Shown: positions 7,270 to 14,214 of the stretch, piece by piece
Numbering within the stretch: the stretch's first letter is position 1
How the letters are laid out: each line of letters opens with the position of its first letter
Assembly (NCBI GenBank): GCA_002381865.1
Contig: DFYO01000013.1
Span: 1-21,595, forward strand
DNA from: Clostridiales bacterium UBA4080
GTDB lineage: Bacteria; Bacillota; Clostridia; Lachnospirales; Vallitaleaceae
Reading direction: 5' to 3'
Length of the DNA stretch: 21,595 bases
Position numbers and translations under genes: made by a program
The notes under the pieces: generated by a model
What the model saw: only the letters and a program-made list of their open reading frames with translations
Told to the model about the DNA's origin: nothing
The model's database searches: none

Positions 7270-7671
7270 ATGATAAAAGCATATTTAGCAGGTATTTCTG
7301 TATTTCAAGAGGGTGAGGATATTGAGGTAAGATACGCGATTTATAAGGATGATGTATTGATTTTGAAAAAGCGAGAATTCCTAGATTACAGAAAGCCTTT
7401 AGTAGTTGGACAGGTATCGCTTATTACGCTTTTAAATGCTATGGAGGCATATAAAGGGCAGGAAATTACAATAATAATTAATGACGGAGCCTTGAATGAG
7501 CAAATCAGGGGAACCTATGTAATGAAGAACGGCGAATTGATTAAGCTTTCTGGAATTACTAATTCAAAGCTTAAGAAATTTGGAGATAATATTTCCGTAA
7601 AATGTATAAATAACGATAAGGATGCTATTTCAGAGTGGAATGAAATTCTTTCCTTTAAAGAAGATAATTAA
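7270..7671 (+). CDS. Unrecognised 133-aa protein in the selenium operon
   Basis: It starts one base after the mnmH stop (TAA-A-ATG) with AGGAGAA overlapping the end of mnmH, so it is almost certainly translated from the same message. The 133 residues are soluble with no signal peptide. The predicted order is strand (KAYLAGISVF), strand (IEVRYAIYKD), strand (VLILKKREF), helix (GQVSLITLLNAMEAYKG), strand (ITIIINDG), then a turn (ALNEQIRG) and a mixed C-terminal part ending in SEWNEILSFKEDN. This order resembles an RNase H-like fold, but the acidic catalytic set is not complete: one Asp is in the IIINDG strand and none is in the first strand. I infer a possible non-catalytic RNase H-like protein and claim no function. 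Its place suggests a link to tRNA modification or selenium use. Confidence 0.75.
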   Translation: MIKAYLAGISVFQEGEDIEVRYAIYKDDVLILKKREFLDYRKPLVVGQVSLITLLNAMEAYKGQEITIIINDGALNEQIRGTYVMKNGELIKLSGITNSKLKKFGDNISVKCINNDKDAISEWNEILSFKEDN

Positions 7672-7694
7672 TAATTGAGCTTGGAGATGAAATT

Positions 7695-8252
7695 ATGACA
7701 AATAATGATTTATTACTGCGCCTTAGATATGCACTTGATATTAAAGACAAGGATATGCTGGAGATATTTAAGCTAGGAGGCATGGAAGTTTCAAAAGAGG
7801 AGCTGTTGAAAATTCTTGTAAAGAGGACAAAAGCTGATGAGGATAATAAGCTTGAAGCACTTGAGGATACTTCAACAGAGGAAGAAATAGATAATGCTGA
7901 TGAAAACAGTATTATCAGCTGTAGCAATTCGATGCTGGAAGCATTTTTAGATGGTTTTATTATATTTAAAAGGGGCAAGCAGGACCAAAAAGAAGGAACC
8001 TTACACAAAAAGGAAAAAGCAATCAAGGACAACAAATCAGTTAATAATGTTTTTTTGAAAATGCTTAAGATTGCATTGTCTCTCACCAGCGAAGATATTA
8101 TTGAAATAATGGAGCTAGCTGGAGCTACTATTTCTAAGGGAGAGCTCAGTGCTGTGCTTAGAAAGGAAGGGCATCGTAATTATAAGGAATGTGGTGATAA
8201 GTACATAAGAAATTTCCTTAAGGGTCTGGCAATTAAGAATAGATATATGTAA
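7695..8252 (+). CDS. DUF1456 family protein (E. coli YehS-like)
   Basis: A 185-residue soluble protein with the two-repeat DUF1456 layout. Repeat 1 (about 2-35) is NNDLLLRLRYALDIKD..MLEIFKLGG..VSKEEL. Repeat 2 (about 115-150) is VNNVFLKMLKIALSLTSEDIIEIMELAG. The end ECGDKYIRNFLKGLA closely matches the E. coli YehS C-terminus (ECGDQFLRYFLRGLA). Between the repeats sits the usual FLDGFIIFKRGKQD segment, but it is preceded by an extra acidic stretch of about 25 residues (around 45-72, rich in Glu, Asp and Thr) that YehS lacks. This explains the length against about 156 in E. coli. The start ATG 7695 has TTGGAGA upstream. It follows the 133-aa gene by 23 bases with no terminator, so it is probably the last gene of the selD operon. 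The biochemical role is unknown. Confidence 0.87.
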   Translation: MTNNDLLLRLRYALDIKDKDMLEIFKLGGMEVSKEELLKILVKRTKADEDNKLEALEDTSTEEEIDNADENSIISCSNSMLEAFLDGFIIFKRGKQDQKEGTLHKKEKAIKDNKSVNNVFLKMLKIALSLTSEDIIEIMELAGATISKGELSAVLRKEGHRNYKECGDKYIRNFLKGLAIKNRYM

Positions 8253-8332
8253 ATTCAAAAATGGGGTTTTTCTTAAACTCGAATTAAGCATTAAAGAACA
8301 AATAATTACCACAGTTTGGACAAATAGAAGGA

Positions 8333-8473
8333 TATACTTTTAGAAAAAAATATGATAGAATTAATAATATAAAAAATCAAATTGAGTAGCAACTCAAAGA
8401 GGACGGGGAAAAAATGTTCAATTAATGCAACTGGGATAGGCATACTGCTGATTAATTGAAGGGAGAGTGCCCT
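8333..8473 (+). promoter_or_regulatory. Promoter and two-hairpin leader of the c-di-GMP enzyme gene
   Basis: A possible extended -10 TGATAGAAT (TAGAAT 8356-8361) with a poor -35 would start a leader of about 105 bases. The leader holds hairpin 1, TTGAGT (8383-8388) with ACTCAA (loop AGCA), and hairpin 2, perfect 10-base arms 8417-8426 and 8451-8460. Hairpin 2 is extended by GCA/TGC past a two-base bulge and encloses a 16-base loop. It ends directly at GGGAG (8461-8465), the Shine-Dalgarno sequence for ATG 8474, so folding could affect translation. I looked for conserved blocks of the c-di-GMP riboswitch classes and saw none. Confidence 0.4.
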
Positions 8474-11035
8474 ATGATATTAGAGAAAAAAAGGATTGGC
8501 TTACAAAGAAAAATTGCGATAATTTATATTTTTTGTTTTATTGTTATGGTTGGCATCGGGTATGGCATCTTAGAATGGACTATGATGAATTCTATAAAGG
8601 AATTTGAAGAGATAAGTGTAAACGAAAATCTTTCCAGAGTACAAAACTCTATAAAAGAGAACATTTCTTATTTAGAGATTATTGCTGCGGATTGGGGAGG
8701 CTGGGATGACACTTATTTTTTTACCCAAAATAATAATCGCGACTATATTGAAAGCAATTATCAGGACGAAAGCTTTATTAATCTTGGAGTTCATTTTATT
8801 GCAATAGCAGATGAAAACGGTAAAATACTATATGCAAAAGAATGGAATTCTAAAGAAGAAATAACAGAAGAGATTTCTACCCAATTATATAATGAGGTGG
8901 AAAAAACAGGAGTATTGAATAATAAAGATGTAAATAAGAATTTTAGCGGAATAATCGAAGGTAAAGAGGGCCCGATGCTTATAGGAACACATCCCGTGCT
9001 AACTAGCCTTAATAAAGGTCCAGCTAAAGGAAATATTATATTCGGAAAATATTTAAATCAAGAGCTTATTGATCAAATCTCTGAAAGTCTTAAGCTTGAT
9101 ATTAGTATTCAGAAGGCAGATACCAATATTTACACCTTAGACTATATTTTGCAGATGATTAAAAAGGGAGATCCTACTGAAATAGTTCGATTGAATGAAC
9201 AAAAAATTCAAGGAAGTATGTTAGTAGCAGATGCCTTTGGTGTCTCAAAATACAAAGCAACAATTGAAATGCCAAGGAGTATGTATCAGTCTGCAAAAGC
9301 TGGTATTGTAATGATGATGCTAACTATTATTACAATTTTCTTTGCAATTTTTTTAGTGCTTTTATATGTTATTGATGCCACTATTTTATCAAGAATACTT
9401 AAGCTGCATAAGGATGTAAAGCAAATAAGCAGCGAAAAGGTTTTGTCAAACAGGGTTAGCCTGGAGGGTGATAATGATGAGATATTTGAATTATCAAAAG
9501 AAATTAATAATATGATATATGTAATTGAAGATATTAATGACAAGGTACAAAAAAATAATGACACCCTTGAGCTTCAGGTTAAAGATAGAACTAAGGAATT
9601 AATGATGGCTAACATTCAGTTAGAGGCAGAAATTGAAGTTAACAGAAAAATACAGGAAGAAATTCTTAACCTTGCATATCATGATTTTTTAACGGACCTT
9701 CCAAACAGAATGTATTTTATGGATGAGCTTAATAAAAGTATTGTTGATGCCCAAAGGGAAAATATTGAAATCGCTGTTTTATTTATTGATTTGGATTCCT
9801 TTAAAATAATAAACGATACAATGGGACATGATCAAGGAGACATCCTGCTTAGAGAGGTTGGAGAGAGGCTTTCGGTAGTAATAGAAGAAAGTGATTCGGT
9901 GTGCAGGATTGGTGGGGATGAATTCATAGTAACAGCCCATTACAAAAGAGGATTAAGAAAGGTAGAGAGTATTGCACAAAAAATAGTGGATTGCTTTACC
10001 AAACCTTTTGCTTTAAAAGATCAAGAATTTTATGTTACGGGAAGTGTTGGAGTTGCTATTTTCCCAGAAGATGGAGAGGATGTCAAATCATTGCTTAAAA
10101 ATGCTGATATAGCTATGTATCAGGCAAAGGATAAGGGTAAAAATCAATTTGTATTATGTACGCCATTAATTAAAGAAGCGGTAAAAGATACAATGGAGAT
10201 AACCAATAGTCTCTATAATGCAATTGACAGAGAAGAAATGATTTTGCATTATCAGCCACAGGTTAATGGCTTGACGGGAGAAATTATTGGAGTTGAAGCT
10301 TTGATAAGGTGGAACCATCCTGAAAAAGGATTTTTATCACCTGCAAAGTTTATTCCAATTGCAGAAAAAACAAGACAGATTCTTCCGATTGGGGAATGGG
10401 TGCTAAGATCTGCCTGCAAGCAATGCAGAGAGTGGATTGATATGGGAATTCCACCAATAAGAATGGCTGTAAACCTATCTATTCATCAGATAAACAGCCC
10501 TGATATAGTTAATCAGATAAAAAAATGCTTAGAAGAATTTGATTTAGATGCTGCATTGCTGGAGATTGAAATTACAGAAAGCATTGCAATGGATATTAAT
10601 GACACAGTTAATAAAACGCTACAAAAGATTAAGGAGCTGGGAGTAAGTATTTCAATTGATGATTTTGGAACAGAATATTCGTCGCTTAGCAGAATAAAGG
10701 ATTTGCCAATTGATAGAATAAAGATTGATATGTGCTTTATTAGGGGAATTAATATAAGTGAAAAGGACGAAGCAATAACCAAAGCAATAATTGATCTGGC
10801 AAAAAGCTTAAAGCTGAATATAATTGCTGAGGGTGTTGAAACTATTGAACAGCTAGACTTTTTAAATAAATACAGATGTGATGAAATCCAGGGCTATTAT
10901 TTTTACAAGCCTATGAAAGCAGAAGAGATTGAGCAGCTTTTATTAATACATAATAATTACCTTAAAGACAAGAAAGGTATACAAAACCACGATGCAAAAA
11001 GATCAATACAGCAGCTACAGGGAGATTATATTTGA
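8474..11035 (+). CDS. CHASE4-HAMP-GGDEF-EAL membrane c-di-GMP enzyme
   Basis: 853 residues from ATG 8474, which has GGGAG eight bases upstream; an upstream in-frame TTG at 8456 lies inside the leader hairpin. Order: transmembrane helix (about 14-36); an extracytoplasmic CHASE4 sensor with its mark DWGGWDDTYFF (D73 onward); a second helix (about 275-300); HAMP linker and coiled coil (300-395); GGDEF domain (about 405-565) with intact RIGGDEF at 480-484; EAL domain (about 585-830). The EAL domain keeps E608-A-L, NLS, EITES, DDFG, the IKID lysine, EGVET and QGY, so phosphodiesterase activity is plausible. Position R of the RxxD inhibitory site is replaced (EESD before CRIGGDEF), so product inhibition of the cyclase is probably absent. 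DDFGTEYSS has Glu where Gly is usual. It senses an external signal and sets c-di-GMP level; net direction is not predictable. Confidence 0.94.
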   Translation: MILEKKRIGLQRKIAIIYIFCFIVMVGIGYGILEWTMMNSIKEFEEISVNENLSRVQNSIKENISYLEIIAADWGGWDDTYFFTQNNNRDYIESNYQDESFINLGVHFIAIADENGKILYAKEWNSKEEITEEISTQLYNEVEKTGVLNNKDVNKNFSGIIEGKEGPMLIGTHPVLTSLNKGPAKGNIIFGKYLNQELIDQISESLKLDISIQKADTNIYTLDYILQMIKKGDPTEIVRLNEQKIQGSMLVADAFGVSKYKATIEMPRSMYQSAKAGIVMMMLTIITIFFAIFLVLLYVIDATILSRILKLHKDVKQISSEKVLSNRVSLEGDNDEIFELSKEINNMIYVIEDINDKVQKNNDTLELQVKDRTKELMMANIQLEAEIEVNRKIQEEILNLAYHDFLTDLPNRMYFMDELNKSIVDAQRENIEIAVLFIDLDSFKIINDTMGHDQGDILLREVGERLSVVIEESDSVCRIGGDEFIVTAHYKRGLRKVESIAQKIVDCFTKPFALKDQEFYVTGSVGVAIFPEDGEDVKSLLKNADIAMYQAKDKGKNQFVLCTPLIKEAVKDTMEITNSLYNAIDREEMILHYQPQVNGLTGEIIGVEALIRWNHPEKGFLSPAKFIPIAEKTRQILPIGEWVLRSACKQCREWIDMGIPPIRMAVNLSIHQINSPDIVNQIKKCLEEFDLDAALLEIEITESIAMDINDTVNKTLQKIKELGVSISIDDFGTEYSSLSRIKDLPIDRIKIDMCFIRGINISEKDEAITKAIIDLAKSLKLNIIAEGVETIEQLDFLNKYRCDEIQGYYFYKPMKAEEIEQLLLIHNNYLKDKKGIQNHDAKRSIQQLQGDYI

Positions 11036-11080
11036 GCGGGTTTTAAAAAACAATAAGGCTAATTTAAGAAAATGCAAATC

Positions 11081-11109
11081 AAAATAAAAAAGGCTTATAT
11101 AAAGCCTTT
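11081..11109 (-). terminator. Intrinsic terminator of the CarD gene
   Basis: On the minus strand an 8-bp stem, AAAGGCTT (11109-11102) with AAGCCTTT (11096-11089), is followed by TTTTTATTTT. The stem begins in the stop codon of the CarD gene. It may also help end the convergent GGDEF-EAL transcript. Confidence 0.8.
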
Positions 11110-11608
11110 AAACATCAATTTTTGATTCGATATTGTGTCTTATTTGTTCTTTTGGTATATCTAATACAGCTGCAAATTCGTCATATAGCAGCTCTTCGGC
11201 TTTTTTCATATAACGCATATCAATTTGGCTAAGTTTTTTACCTTTTGATACAGCGATTTTGTTTTTAGCAGATACGGTTTTAATTATACGGATTAAATCT
11301 ATACATTTATGAGTCTGCAAAGCAGCCTTGTAGCTGTCTTCAAGAGCTTTGAAATTACCGTTATCTGTGTTTATTTCAATTGTAGGGATTATATCAATTA
11401 ATTCACGAGCCTCCTTAGAGGAAATAAGAGGACGGTTGAAAACCTTTGTATTTACAGGAGCATAAGTAGTTCCATCACGGTGAACAGGATTTAAAACATA
11501 ATAAAGCTGACCTTTTTGCGTGCCTGATATATTGTCAGGACAACATACGGACCTAATCTTACATATTCCAATAGTTCCATAAAAAATCAAATCATTTTCT
11601 TGATACAT
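11108..11608 (-). CDS. CarD family transcriptional regulator
   Basis: 166 residues when started at ATG 11608: MYQENDLIFYGTIGICKI is the usual beginning of the CarD/CdnL RNA polymerase-interaction domain (compare the 'GD.V.Y...GVC.I' pattern). The Tudor-like beta domain spans about 1-65, including YYVLNP and the TYAPVN strand. The helical C-terminal domain (about 70-160) contains EARELIDIIP and KKLSQIDMRYMKKAEELLYDE. CarD proteins bind the RNA polymerase beta subunit and alter open-complex stability; clostridial members are less studied. The frame is open 38 codons further upstream, but the likely promoter -10 (11678-11683) lies inside that extension, so only the shorter start can be transcribed. 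GAAG eight bases before ATG is a weak ribosome site. It is a single gene with a terminator at its stop. Confidence 0.88.
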   Translation of the reverse strand: MYQENDLIFYGTIGICKIRSVCCPDNISGTQKGQLYYVLNPVHRDGTTYAPVNTKVFNRPLISSKEARELIDIIPTIEINTDNGNFKALEDSYKAALQTHKCIDLIRIIKTVSAKNKIAVSKGKKLSQIDMRYMKKAEELLYDEFAAVLDIPKEQIRHNIESKIDV

Positions 11609-11677
11609 AATTTCTACTTCAACTCCAATCAAAAAATCATAATGAATTAAGGGTAACTGTTTTTTACAACTATACCT

Positions 11678-11686
11678 ATTATAACA
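11678..11686 (-). promoter_or_regulatory. Extended -10 promoter of the CarD gene
   Basis: TGTTATAAT on the minus strand (TATAAT 11683-11678), with no strong -35. It puts the transcript start near 11671, about 63 bases before ATG 11608, and thereby decides the start codon. Confidence 0.6.
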
Positions 11687-11721
11687 CAAATAAGCACAAA
11701 AACCTAAACTTATGTTAACCA

Positions 11722-11751
11722 AAAAAACCTAGTGATAGGGACGGGTTTTTT
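11722..11751 (+). terminator. Terminator-like hairpin between divergent genes
   Basis: AAAAAACC (11722-11729) pairs with GGTTTTTT (11744-11751) around a 14-base loop. Inside it CCTA and TAGG with loop GTGA offers a competing small stem. It sits between the divergent CarD and 11892 genes, where no + strand gene needs ending. It could be an attenuator in the leader of 11892-13920 or the trace of a lost gene. I found no clear promoter on either side for the + strand. Confidence 0.35.
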
Positions 11752-11891
11752 ATGCAAAAAGTATAGTCTGTAGTCGGGCAACTATTTTAGGCATATTTTT
11801 TTTTAGCAGTGTAAAGGAAAGTATAAAAATATGGAATAAACAAAAAGGCTAAAAAAGAAGCACGAAAATTTTTTTATTAGGAGGACTGTGT

Positions 11892-13280
11892 ATGGAAAAA
11901 TTATTTCAAAAACAAAAGCTGAGCAATTGGGTGTTTTTTGCGTTGCTAATAGGTGTAGCAATTTACTGTATTATTTCATTTGGGATTTATTTTGCAGGGC
12001 CAAGCCTGCAGGTAAAGGAAAATAATATTGTTAATGCAACAGAAACGGGAATAGAAGTAAAAGATAGTATTTTAGTCGGAAAACGCAATATTAAATACGA
12101 TAAGATATATGGAGATGATACAGATAAAGACGGGATTATTGACAGATTTTCATACTATAATGAAGGCAGCATTGTACTTGCTTCTTGGGATAATAATAAT
12201 GATAAAAAGCAAGATCAGTGGTTTTCATATATAGAAAATGCATATGTAGACCAGGAAGCCTATGATTTTGATTTTAACGGTGAAATTGATAATATTGTTT
12301 TTATTGACAAAAATGAAATGCAAATAGAAGAGTTGAAATTTACCGAGCTTCAATATGGTTTTAAAGATATGCTTTTACGAGTTATACTTCCAGTTTTGCC
12401 TCTGATATTTATAACTGTACTACTTTTAATGAATAAAAAATGTATAGTTTTTTTGCTGGCACTTTGTATTACCCTGCCTTATTTTAGTACAGCGAGCGCA
12501 AAAGAAATCATTAAGGAAAATGGTGAGATAAATGAAGAGTTATTTGAAAAAAACTGGATAGACTATTCAGCAATTAGTTTAGATACAAATCAAAAAAATG
12601 CCAGTAACGAAGCAAAAAATTATCTGGAAATACTTGATAAAATTGAAAAGCTTGAAATAGAACTATTCGACCTTGAATCTCAAGAAGAAATGGATAAATT
12701 TCTTAGAACAAATCTAATAGAGTATAAACGAGATCTTCTTAAGGGAGATGTTATCCAGACGGGAGCTTCCTATTGGCAACTATTATATGATTCGGCAGAC
12801 CTTTTAAAAAGCGGATATGAAGATATGGGTAATATTTATGATGAAATCGTTTACGGATATGTTGAATTACCTATTGCGGTTATAAAAAACCCAACAAAAT
12901 ATTTTAATGAGGCTTATCAGGCACTTAAACAAGGATATGATGAGACAATAGATAGCTGGAACAAAAAAATTGAAGAGGGGAAGAAGGATTTAAACACTGC
13001 AAAGGATTTAGGTGAAGAGAATTGGAATAAAAGCGTAGAGCTACTTGAAAAGATAGGCAATGTTGTATATGATACTGGAAAAGCTGTTATTAATACTATT
13101 CCTGATACTATTAAAAGTATCCAGCTAGTAATTAAAGGCTCCAAGTATTTTGCAAGCAATCCTTCAGAAGCATATGAATATGCAAAAATTGAAATAGAAA
13201 AAGCCTTAAGAGAAACCTATGCTAAGACAGGAAAGTCAAGCAGAGAATTCAAAACCTACTCGTCCTTTAACAGAAAGTGA
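11892..13280 (+). CDS. Membrane protein with DxDxDG repeats and an internal signal-peptide-like segment
   Basis: 462 residues with strong AGGAGG before ATG 11892. A membrane helix (13-35) exposes a region with three Asp-rich repeats about 25 residues apart: DDTDKDGIIDRFSYY (from D75), SWDNNNDKKQDQWFSY (from S98) and YDFDFNGEIDNIVF (from Y124). These look like calcium-binding DxDxDG loops of EF-hand or thrombospondin-3 type. A second helix (161-180) is followed by KK, a hydrophobic run and FSTASA-KE at 198-205. That order is a signal peptide with a type I peptidase site in mid-protein. Residues 206-462 are hydrophilic and helical, rich in Glu, Lys and Tyr. The frame stops at 13278 while the next frame is already open, so the two may be one gene (see 13219-13920). 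I do not recognise a family. Confidence 0.7.
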   Translation: MEKLFQKQKLSNWVFFALLIGVAIYCIISFGIYFAGPSLQVKENNIVNATETGIEVKDSILVGKRNIKYDKIYGDDTDKDGIIDRFSYYNEGSIVLASWDNNNDKKQDQWFSYIENAYVDQEAYDFDFNGEIDNIVFIDKNEMQIEELKFTELQYGFKDMLLRVILPVLPLIFITVLLLMNKKCIVFLLALCITLPYFSTASAKEIIKENGEINEELFEKNWIDYSAISLDTNQKNASNEAKNYLEILDKIEKLEIELFDLESQEEMDKFLRTNLIEYKRDLLKGDVIQTGASYWQLLYDSADLLKSGYEDMGNIYDEIVYGYVELPIAVIKNPTKYFNEAYQALKQGYDETIDSWNKKIEEGKKDLNTAKDLGEENWNKSVELLEKIGNVVYDTGKAVINTIPDTIKSIQLVIKGSKYFASNPSEAYEYAKIEIEKALRETYAKTGKSSREFKTYSSFNRK

Positions 13281-13920
13281 ATTATTGGTATTGAGATACC
13301 TGCATATTGAAGCAAGAGGCATTGATGATATTTTGCTTGAATCTACAAAAAACAATGCAGAAAGAAGAAGACGAATTGAACAAATTAGAGAGGAGCTAAT
13401 AAGATTATATGGGGAATTAACTGAATGGGAGAATAGGGAAAGAGATAGAGTTAGAGCTATGTTAATTGAAGAATGGCAAAAACAGCAGGATGAAAATACT
13501 ACAGAAGAAACGATTGAAGCTACAACTGAGGCGACCACAGAAAAAACACAAGCTATAGAAAATTGGAAAGGAACTATAAGCTTTAAACAGATTTTTGAAG
13601 GGTCAGGTCTGACAAAAGAACAAAGAGACGCCATGATGGGGCAGAAAATAAGTGTTGAATATCAGGTATCAAAGCTTAGTGAAGTAAAATGGAGCTTTTA
13701 CAATCCTGACAATAAGCAAACATTTATAGTAGATATTCAGGGAGAACAAATTTCATCCTATCAAGAAGCTCCAATTCCAAATCCCGATGAAGCAGATATT
13801 CTTTATCAGAAAATGACAGGAACAATTAATAAAGAGAAAAGCTCGATTTCGGGGTTGTTGGAAACAGGAACAAATAAAAAAGGCAAGATGTTTATACAGG
13901 TATTGAATTTATATAAATAG
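13219..13920 (+). CDS. Second half of the split extracellular protein, or a coupled small gene
   Basis: This frame is +1 relative to the preceding gene, overlaps it by 62 bases and opens at 13210. ATG 13219 would give 233 residues, but there is no Shine-Dalgarno sequence before it and no signal peptide. Content: a Glu/Arg-rich coiled coil (about 17-92, NNAERRRRIEQIREELIRLY), a Thr/Glu linker (TTEETIEATTEATTEKT) typical of cell-surface proteins, then a beta-rich domain of about 115 residues (from NWKGTISFKQIF to FIQVLNLYK). A surface-type linker without an export signal, placed after a protein whose C-terminus should be exported, suggests one ancestral product of about 690 residues broken by a frameshift. 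Programmed +1 frameshifting or a sequencing error would look the same. I do not recognise the C-terminal domain. Confidence 0.6.
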   Translation: MLRQESQAENSKPTRPLTESELLVLRYLHIEARGIDDILLESTKNNAERRRRIEQIREELIRLYGELTEWENRERDRVRAMLIEEWQKQQDENTTEETIEATTEATTEKTQAIENWKGTISFKQIFEGSGLTKEQRDAMMGQKISVEYQVSKLSEVKWSFYNPDNKQTFIVDIQGEQISSYQEAPIPNPDEADILYQKMTGTINKEKSSISGLLETGTNKKGKMFIQVLNLYK

Positions 13921-14020
13921 TAGAGGCATATTAAAAAAAAGATTTACTCAAAGTTGGATTTTGAATTTTATTAAGAAAAAAGGGTATTGTTTTTAAACAA
14001 AGGATTATGGTTTCAAAATA

Positions 14021-14059
14021 AGCCTGTAGCAAATTCTGAAAGAGAATATGCTACAGGCT
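14021..14059. repeat. Long perfect hairpin upstream of the helicase promoter
   Basis: 11-base arms AGCCTGTAGCA (14021-14031) and TGCTACAGGCT (14049-14059) match perfectly. Beyond a 1x1 A/A mismatch they continue as ATTCT with AGAAT around loop GAAAG, making a 16-bp stem. No T run follows on either strand, so a plain intrinsic terminator is unlikely, though it may protect or end the 13219-13920 transcript. Confidence 0.65.
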
Positions 14060-14082
14060 AAATTGGTGTAAAATATGAGCAG

Positions 14083-14214
14083 TTGGATATAATTAGTTTA
14101 TATGATAAAATAAGGATAGGATGCAAGCTTTATACATTTAACTTAGTGAAATGCTCTTCGATTCAAAAGAGCAGGCTTGTATCTTTAAATAGAGCAGGTT
14201 TGAAAGGAAAAATA
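14083..14214 (+). promoter_or_regulatory. Helicase promoter and branched leader
   Basis: TTGGAT (14083-14088), a 17-base spacer ending in TGA, and TAAAAT (14106-14111). The leader (about 14118-14214) folds as TGCAAGC (14122-14128) with GCTTGTA (14175-14181) enclosing TGCTCTT (14152-14158) with AAGAGCA (14167-14173). AAGG at 14204-14207 then serves GTG 14215. YxiN/DbpA helicases bind structured RNA, so feedback on this leader is conceivable, but I see no copy of the 23S hairpin 92 sequence. Confidence 0.5.

Noticed and set aside
8456..8473. TTG start six codons upstream of the GGDEF-EAL gene
   Set aside because: It lies in the 3' arm of the leader hairpin and has no ribosome site; the GGGAG is placed for ATG 8474.
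8368..8473. Known c-di-GMP riboswitch (class I or II)
   Set aside because: None of the conserved aptamer blocks that I know is present; only plain hairpins are visible.
11609..11722. 38-residue N-terminal extension of the CarD protein
   Set aside because: The extended -10 at 11678-11683 lies inside it, and the CarD domain begins at the Met encoded at 11608.
13219..13280. Release-factor-2-like programmed frameshift site
   Set aside because: The stop context is AAG TGA rather than CTT TGA C and no internal Shine-Dalgarno sequence precedes it; a +1 shift by another route is not excluded.
13236..13634. Open frames on the strand opposite several genes (for example here, and 5522-5935, 9286-9564, 14568-15023)
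   Set aside because: They lack ribosome sites and family features and lie fully inside well-supported genes on the other strand.
14083..14214. 44-residue N-terminal extension of the helicase starting at TTG 14083
   Set aside because: That TTG is the -35 box of a good promoter; GTG 14215 has a ribosome site and gives the family's usual length.
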